Origin: Limisphaera sp.
GTDB lineage: Bacteria > Verrucomicrobiota > Verrucomicrobiia > Limisphaerales > Limisphaeraceae
Length of the DNA stretch: 64,000 bases
Assembly (NCBI GenBank): GCA_025057755.1
Contig: JANWVC010000014.1
Span: forward strand, 62,001-126,000
Reading direction: 5' to 3'
A program made the position numbers and the translations under genes. The notes beneath the pieces were generated by a model. The model made no database searches. It saw nothing but the letters and a program-made list of their open reading frames with translations, and had not been told where the DNA came from. Of this stretch, positions 51,501 through 60,500 are shown piece by piece; position 1 is the stretch's first letter, and every line of letters begins with the position of its first letter.

Positions 51501-54500
51501 CCCCCGCCTTCACAATCACCAGGTTCACTTCCGCGCCGGCAAACAGCTCGCCATAAAGCCGCAGCTCCGGTTGTTCCCGCCCGCTGGCGTCGAAATCCAA
51601 CACATAAAACCCATCCAAGATATCCAGCACGTTTTTGTCCGCCGCACTGATGAACTTCTGAATGCCGAAGGTGTCGTACCCGAAGCCGATGTTGATATCC
51701 GCACCAATCGTGCCGCCAAACTTGGCAAAAAGCGGGCCGTAGATGGGGATTGACTGGGTGTAAGTGAACTTGAACTTAAAGGTGGGCATCCGCCACTCCA
51801 CAAGGCGCACGGGCTGGCCCACGAACAGATTGAACAGCTCAGTCGGGTTATTGAAGATCGGGATGGAGAAGTTGTCCAAGCTCCCCACGTCGCGCGTAAA
51901 GCCGGCCACCTTGGAGGTATAACTGCTGCTGGCGCCCGAACTTGTAGCCGCCTCCGCCGCCGCTGCAATGTCCGACAAGGTTCGAGAGGCCACTGTCTGG
52001 AGGGCCTGAACCTGAGTGCGCCGGCCATCTGCTCCCTCCAAAAGCCGGAAGGACCCAAACGGTATCAGGATCGAGCCCTCACCGATGCCGTCCAAATCAT
52101 TGATCAGTTTGACCACGTGGATGACGTTTTCGATGAAATCACGCGTGGACGGTTCCAGCAGACCGAATGCCTCGGCCATATCCAGGATGGTAATCTTGCG
52201 GCCGGCCAGGTCCGAAAGGATCGGCAACCGCATCGTCACAATGTCAAGGATTGGCTGAATGGGTTCGGTCACTTTGCGGATTTCCCTTAGAACCGGACCG
52301 AGGAAATCGCTGACAAACGTGCCGAGATCGAGCCGAAGATTTGTAAAGTCTATCTGCGGCAGGGTGGCGCCCTGATTTGTGTCCGCTCGCCAGGTCAGCG
52401 TGAAGTCCGCCAGCACGCGGGGGAAAGCAGTGTTGCCGCCAAAACTGGCGATCAGATCAAGGTTCACTCGCGCCTCCGCGCCCAGCACGGCGCTCAGGAT
52501 GTCGCCAAAACGCGTACCGCTGGAGAACAATTCGGCCGCAGTCAGCTTGCCATCCTGATTCGGATCCTTGAGATCGACGCGGAAATAGCCCTCAAAGAAG
52601 CTCGGCTGCTGCGCATCGTCTAGGACGTCCAATTGGAGGAAGAACAGTCGTCCCGTAGCGTGCAGGCCGGGGATCTCCGCCCGGAAGAAGATCTGCAGCT
52701 CGGGCGCCGTCGCCGGGGCGGATGTGTTGAAGTAGAAACCGTTGGTCAAGTCTACGCCAAAGCCAAACTTCCAGTCGAAGCCCAGTGACAGCACCACGTT
52801 GCCGTCCACTTCCAAGCCGAATCCGGGTACCCCGATCTGAAATGCGATGGGATGCTGCGTCGTATCGAGCAAGGCTAGCGTGCGGGCCAACCGGATGTTC
52901 ACCACCAAGCCAGTCTCACAATCCAAAACGACGTTCAATTGGCTGAAGCCAGCAGCTGGATCCAGCGGTGCGCCCGTTTGATAATCGACCAACAGATTCA
53001 GACCGCCCGGCCCCAATGAATTCCACAAAGCCTTTTTGATGGCATTTTCCACCGCGGTCAGACCGTGGCCACCGGCAGCCTCGACCTCCTCACGCAACTC
53101 GCGCAGCAGACCGTTCCGGAAGCTGCCGATGAAATTGGCGGTTCCCTGCAATCCGTTGCCAATCAAGGGCAGTTGGGTGTTGTAAACCACCTGATTCAGG
53201 CCGTCTTCAACCGAGCCCAGGAACTTGTCCAAGCCGGCCAAGATTTCATCGATGCTGTTGGCGACGACGTCGCACAATTCCAAGCCGTCAAACAACCGAC
53301 TGAAATCCGGCGCGATCAACAAAACGTTCTCCAAACGGCCTGAGCCATTGTTAGAGGATGCAGCAGGATTCCCATCATCGTCTCCGGTGAGGCTGGTGGG
53401 ACTGAACGCGCCCCCTGCACCCGCCGCATTTTGAATGGCCGTCACAGCTGTGCTGGCTGTGGTTGTGCCCAGATCAATTTGGACAGTCAGCGTCCGGGTC
53501 GCGGCCTGGTAAGATGCCAACGCCGTGTTCCCGGTCAGGTTGTCCACGAACACGATGCGGTAATTGGTAATCGACCCGTTGCTGCGAACCTCCAAGTCGT
53601 TATGCAAGCCGGCAAACCGCACCACCTTTGAGGCCCCGACCGCCCGCGTGGAGACCGCTTCACTGAGGAAGAGGCGCACCAAATCCGGAATTTCGACAAT
53701 CAGGTAGTGATCCGGATACCCGTCGCCGTTTTGATCCTCACTTCCCCCCAACGGTGTGCTCTCCAAGGGAGCGTAAATGGGCAGGCGGGCACTAACCCCA
53801 CCCTCGAGGTCAATCCGGATAACATCATTGTTGAACCAGTCCTCATCGAAGTAGAGTCGTCCATCTGCATTGGGATCCTGCAAACTCACCTGGAACCAGG
53901 CACCACGATCCTGTTGCGCAGGGCCAGTTTCGGGATCCCCATCCCGGTCCAAGGTCACGGTACCGTCCCGGACAAAGATGCCAACCACAGCCCCCAAAGA
54001 GGTCTCAAGGCTGATTTGCGAGCCGGCTACACGCGCCAACAAGGTCACCGCAGTGGTGTCCGCCAGAAACGGACGCAGCCGCAAGGGATCAGTCACATCC
54101 ACACCGAAATCCAATTGCAACGTGGCGCTGGCACTTACGGCCAATTGGCCGCTGCCACGAATTTGCACAAGCGTGGTCGCAAACTGCAGGAAGGATCGGA
54201 GCGATGGATTGTCGCCGGCCACCCGACTCAGAAGCTCTTGAAGGTCCAATTGTAACGGAAGAGAGTTTGCATATGCAGTGGTGAGCCGAATGGAAAACTT
54301 CAAGGCGGCCGTGCTGATGGTACCCGCACCGGTGTTGCCCAAAGCCGCGTTATCCGGAGGCGCCAACGAAGCATTCCAGGGCGAACCAAGCGCATTCACG
54401 GCAGAGACAATGGCTGAGGCTGTCGTACGCCCCGGCTGAATCCGGATCACCAACAGCTTCTGGCTCGCGTTCCATGTCACGCGGGCTGAGCCGTCATTAA

Positions 54501-57500
54501 TCGATGCATCCCCCACGATGCGCACCACCGTGCCATTCAGGGCCGTGCCTGGGACATTGGCCGTCAGACGGAAGGCATTGTTAGGCCCGTTGTAGTTGAC
54601 CAGCAGGGTGCTGGGACTGCTGGCAGTGCCACCAGCGGTTACCAAGCTGCCCGCAGGCATCCCGTTCTCGTCCAGCGTGATGGTCAGTATGCTGGGATCC
54701 AGGTTGAACAAAACGTCGATTTGCCGCTTCAGTTCGCTCAAGGTGCTTTGAAGCGTGCTCTGCACCCCGCCGGTAGCAAGATTCTCCAGCCACTGCGCCA
54801 CCTGCCCCGCATAGTCGAGCAGGTCATTCACGCTCACATTCACAAAGGGCAGGGGTTCGTCCAAGAAGGAAAACGCGCTGAGTCGCGACAACTGAGCCGA
54901 AACCGCCTGCAACGCCCGTACCAGGTTGGTGAAGTTAAGCTGAGTCAGGTTCTCTAAGTTACCCAATTGAGGGTAGGTCACGAACACGCCCCGCGGATTG
55001 TTCACCGGATCATAGGGATCCGGATTGTAGTCCAAGTGCGCTATATGCGGGATCCACACAGAAACCTGTGGATTCACGAGCGGCAGCGAAAAGCCCAGTC
55101 CGCTGACCGAAATGTTGTTTAACCGGGCAAGGAAGCTGCCCGTAAACTGAACGGCCGGTACCAAGTTGGCGATCTGAGTCGAACCCGTATTCTGGAACAA
55201 CTCACTGATGTAAAGCCGGGTTTCGCCCGTACTGTGATTGCGAAGGGATACTTGGAACGTGATGGGCGCCGGGGTCACCCCGTCATAGGCCAGCGTACCG
55301 AACACGCCGCCGCTGGTGCTGATCTCCACAAAGCCCAAACGCAGCGTCCCCTGGATGCCCGGCGCAGTCGTGGTGACACTCACGCTTGCGCTCAACTGTG
55401 CGTTCTCAAGGAACAACCCGCGCAACGGACTGGTCACCCGGCTCATGGCTACCTGATCCGTAACCGTCGCCGGATTGTTGTCCAGATCCAATACTTGCTC
55501 GCCGAACCCTAACTCGGTCACGAACGGATCGTTCCGCGGTGCAATCACAATGATCCGATTGATAATACCCAATTGATTGGGTTTGGCCGAAATCACTACT
55601 GTGCCGCCCGCAGCCTTTGCTTCCAGAACGCTTCCCAGCGTGCCTGAACCGTAAGGAACAGTAGCCAGGACCGCATTCAGATCGTTTGCCAGGTCGGCCA
55701 CACTGGTGTTGCTCGTGGTGAGTGCCGCAGGCAGGGTGATGGCAAACAATTGATTAAATGTCCCAAAGGGATTCGGCTGTTGCTCATTTAGATAAATGCC
55801 GAAGTGGGCGTCCGCACTTAAGCGCCCGTGGACGGGAACCGGTACACCCTGACCCAGCAACACACGCGGAACCTCGGCAGCTCCCAGGTCAAATCCCAAG
55901 GTGAACTGGAAACCCACCGACACATTGAACTGTAGCGCCCCGCTCAACGACGCCCCGGCAATCGGCCCCAAGGCGGTGTCCATGCGGAAGGGGACTGTCG
56001 AAGTGCCAAAAAGGTGTGACGTGTTGTAAGTGAGAGATTTGTTCACCGTGTAGGTGTACAATCGGCGTAAAGGATCGTAAAGCACACCGCCATCGCCATC
56101 GAGCTGACCGTCATTGAGGAAATCCGCCAGCGCGGGGAAGAAGTCCTCAGTGCTGAAACGCTCCATCAACACCGCCGATTGATCCACTGTTTGGTCGTCA
56201 CCATCGCCCGGGCCAAAACCCAACGCCGCTGCCTCCGCATTGGCGTCCACCAGGGCCAACGTGGTGTTTTTGGCCACCTCCGATTCAGTCAGGGCCAGGA
56301 CCACCTGCCGGTTCTTGTTGATCCGCGCCACCACCCGTCCGTCCAATGGGGTGGAAGCAAGGGCGTTATTCAGCAACTGCACCAACTCGGAGCCGGTCCG
56401 ACTGTTGGGATCTCCCATGCTGTCCGTGAATGTCAGAGTAAATGGCTCTTCATTTCCCAATCGGATCTTCAGCGAGACGCCGGGCAACGGCCCCGTATGC
56501 AGGGTGGTGTCTTGCAGCGAACGAGACTGAAGCTCCACGCTGACCATATATTTGTAAACCGTATCCGTGAATAATTGTGGCCAGTTCAATACGTCCCGCA
56601 GTTTGATACCTTCAGTGAAGGGGATGGTCAGATCAAACAGCGACGAACGTTGGAAACTATCCAGCCATTGCCACAATTGTCGCAGCATGGTCACCCACTG
56701 AATCGGCGACGCCTGAGCGAAATCAAAGTTCGTCAAGGCCGACAAGGGCGCACCCAACGTGATATTGCCCGCGCCATCCACGGCGACCAGCAGCTGGTTG
56801 TCACTGGCCCTCAGGAACTGCACCGTCCCTCCGCTGACGCGCACGATCATGTCAAAGGGCAAAGCAAACGAACCAACTTGCAGATGACCATTGACCCGCA
56901 CCTCCAAGAAGTTGCCAGCAGGCAGATTCAATACCCGACTCGACGCCGGCAGTGTCACCGTCACGTTTACACCTGCATTCGTGGTGTTGAGCTTCAAAAC
57001 AATCGTGCCCGACAATCCCACCAAACCGGACTCAAACTGCAGATCGGCTTCACCGGCAATCCCAGATCCATTAATCACAAACGCGCCCATGCCGCGGTCA
57101 AAAGAAACCACGGTCAGAGCGCCGGCCTTGAGGGCAAAATGAAGATTGGCCGCGCCCACCTTGAAAAGCGGCGTGCCACTGATCACCGTCCGCTCAAACG
57201 AGAAATTACCTCCCAACACCACGGCACCCGCTAACCCGCCCAATTGCGCCGTGCCGGTCACGGCCAGGTAGTTGTGATAGTAGGCCCCTTCGAATCGGAG
57301 GGTGACATTGTCGGCGGGATTCTCGTTGATCGGCACGACCACCGGGACCGTCACACCCACGTCTGCACCCGTGTTGTTTAGCCGCAACTGGAGACCCTGT
57401 GCCACCAAGTTCAATGCACCTGCTCCAAGCAAGCTGGCGCTGCTCAATCGGAACTCGGCCGCCACGCCTGCCGGATAGATCACCATTGCGCCGGTCCCTC

Positions 57501-60500
57501 CGGAAACCTGCAAAGTCACCGGACCTGCAGTGATTGAGCCACTCACCTGGGAAGCCGCCACAGTCACCTGAGGAGACGTGCCATCGGAAACCAGACTAAG
57601 GACAAACCGGCCCTGCAAGCTCTGCGTAAAGGATCCGACCGGCACCTGAATTGTCACGGGCACAGGGCCGGAATCCAATCGGTGAAACGGTCCGGCAGGC
57701 AGGTTCAGCGTGGTGGGATTCCCGACAGTCTGTTGAAAAGCCACGCCCGTGGTGTTGAAGCTCCACAAAAACGTGTGAGAGAAACTGTGACCAAAAGCAT
57801 TCACCGCCACGGTAATCTGGCCGGTCCCAGCAGCTCCGGCTTCGGTGATCATGAAGGTGCCAGAGCCGTTGGACGCGGTCAGCAGGCTGCTGCCAATGGT
57901 GAACCCCACCTGATCGGCCGTGACCAAAATCAGCCGCTGCGAGCTGTGAGCCGTTTTCTGTTCGAACGTGAAGTTGCCGTTTAGCTGAGCCCCGAACAGC
58001 CCCAGTGTCACGCCCTGTCCGCGCACCTGCAAATAAGGACCGGCAGGCAGATTCACGGTGACAGGTCCTCCCTGGATCGTCACCGTCTCATTCACCGCCG
58101 CGTTCGTGGTGTTGAGGCGCAAGGAAAACGAGCCACTGAGTGTCAACCCCGTTGCATTGAGAGTCGCCGAAACCGAGGCCGTTCCCGCGATACCTTGGGC
58201 CGTAATCAAAAACGCTCCATTGCCACCGCTGACCGCCAAGAGATTCGGCGCCGTGCCACTCCATTGAAGCGCAAGGTTAGAGGCCGCCACCGTCACCACC
58301 CATTCGCCACCGGTGGTCGTTTGCCGACGTTCAAAGGCGAAATCCCCGGTCAAGGCCGTCCCCTGCACCGTAAGAGCCACACCCGAACCAATCACCCGCA
58401 GCGTTGGACCCGCTTCAACATCCACCGTCACCGAACTACCGCCCACGACAAAAGTCTGATTGTAAGGGGTTGGGGTGGTGTTCACACGCACGGCAAAATC
58501 GCCCGCCAACGACAAGCCGGAAACACCCAGAGCCGCTTGAGCCGCCATGCTGCCCACCAACCCATTGCTGCGGAAGACCAGTGCCCCTACCCCCGAATGG
58601 ACGCTCAAGATGGAATTCGTGCCATCCGTGAAGCCGAATGCCAACTCCGACACTGCCGCGACCACCTCTTCATATCCATTCGCAGGATTGCTATCCACGT
58701 CCCGCGGTTCGAAAACAAACTGGGCTGTCAAAGTGGCTTGCGGGTTGGCCAGCGACACCGTCCCTGTGCCCGCTACGCGAAAATAAGGACCGGCCGGCAA
58801 ATTCACTATGGCACCCCCAACCCTTGGCACCGCCCCCTGCGAGGTGTTCACTGCCAAGGTCAGTTGCGTCACATTCAGACCCAATCCGGGGATGACCGGT
58901 CCGAGATGAAAATCCAGCGTCAACGTCCCCGCCAGACCTTGATCCAACAGGACGAACGTCCCCGCACCATCTCGCGCGCTCAAGACACGCTGACCAGACG
59001 CCCCGAGCTGGAAGCTCACGTCCGTAGCCCTCAACACCGTCTCCGTGCCGGTATTCTCAAGCGAGAATGACCCGGTCAAGGTTTGGCCCAAGACCGTGAG
59101 GGTACTGTCCACGTCCACGCTTAACTTCGGCGCTTGCGTAAAAATGTCGGTCGTCTCGATACGAACCCGATAAATGCCGGTCAGGCTAAAGCCCAAGAAT
59201 GAGAAGCCCCCGCTTAAGGGAAACTGCGCATCCAGTGTCCCGCCTTTCACGAAATTGAAGGCATTCCCCACGGAAATGGCTCCACTGGCCAATTGCGCCA
59301 AGGTGGAAGCGGAGATCCTGCCAGCGCTCAGAAGGCTCGCATCCGGCTCAGCCCATACAAATGCCTGCACCATCACTGCTCCACCCGAGCCAGTCAAGGT
59401 GACCGCCCCGGTCGGCAGGGCAAAGTTGAATCCGTACCCGCTCAACCCGGATGCATCCACACCGGCCTGCGCGCCCAAACGGTCAATCTTAAGGATCAAT
59501 CCCCCGGAATCACGTCCGATGGAGAAGTCCAGGACCGCCGAACTTCGCACGGTGACTGTAGGAGCCGGGCCGCTGAAAACCGCCCCAAACACGCCGCCCG
59601 CCACATTCTGCAACGTTTGATTCAGCGCAGCCGGTTCCAGCGCCAAGTCAAGTTCCCACCACATCGGGTCGGTGCTGGAGGCGCCGAACTGCGCCAAAAC
59701 GCCCCGCACGCGGAAGGTCAGGCCAGCAAAAGAGGTGTTATTCCAGCTCTCAATCGTGCGGGTCACAGTGGCCGCACTGGGGAGGGAGGCCAGCACCGAT
59801 TGCAACCTTTGCTTCAGCCCATTCACAATGACGGTCCCCAAATCCGCCAAGTGCCCCAAACTCGAACCCACTAACGGCAAGCTCTGTGCAAAACTGCCAA
59901 AAGAGTCGAGCCAATGCCCCACCGCACCCAGTTGGTCCAAGGCGTTCAAAATGGTGGTATTGGCCTCCGGAGCCACCGTCGGGGTATTTACAATCTGAAG
60001 CTGCAGAGCTGTAGCGGTGTAAACAGGCTTCAGTGCCCAATGAGGCTGACCCGGGATGGAGGCTGTACCCAACCAACGCGCAAACTCACCCGTGCGCGCC
60101 CCAGACGGCCATGTGATCACAGTAAAAACATCCCCCAAGGCAGGGACATACCCACCCTGTGGATTGAAGAGAATCTTGAGCGTACCATTGAGGCTGGCCG
60201 ACCCGGTAACTTCAATCCAGTCGTAACTAACACCCTGCGTCAACCCCTCAATCTCGATCTCTGTGACTGCATCCGGGCCGGGTTGGAAGGTTCCGACCAC
60301 CAAGTGTCCGGGCGAGTTGCCAGGACGAATTGTTCCATTCCCGGCAAGACCACCGATGACACCCTCCCCGCCAAATACTTGGCCATCTTGCAGCGAAATG
60401 GTAACTCCGGCAAGATCTAAAACCGTTTCAGTTCTCAAAACCGTCGTTTCGGACTTTTGCCCCGGCGGGCCGTTGGCACTACGCAAGGTTTCAACCAACT

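Noticed and set aside
53707-54255. Long plus-strand frames opposite the giant gene (for example 53707-54255 and 58195-59070)
   Set aside because: They are antisense shadows of a GC-rich coding frame, with Arg/His/Pro-heavy composition and no motif.
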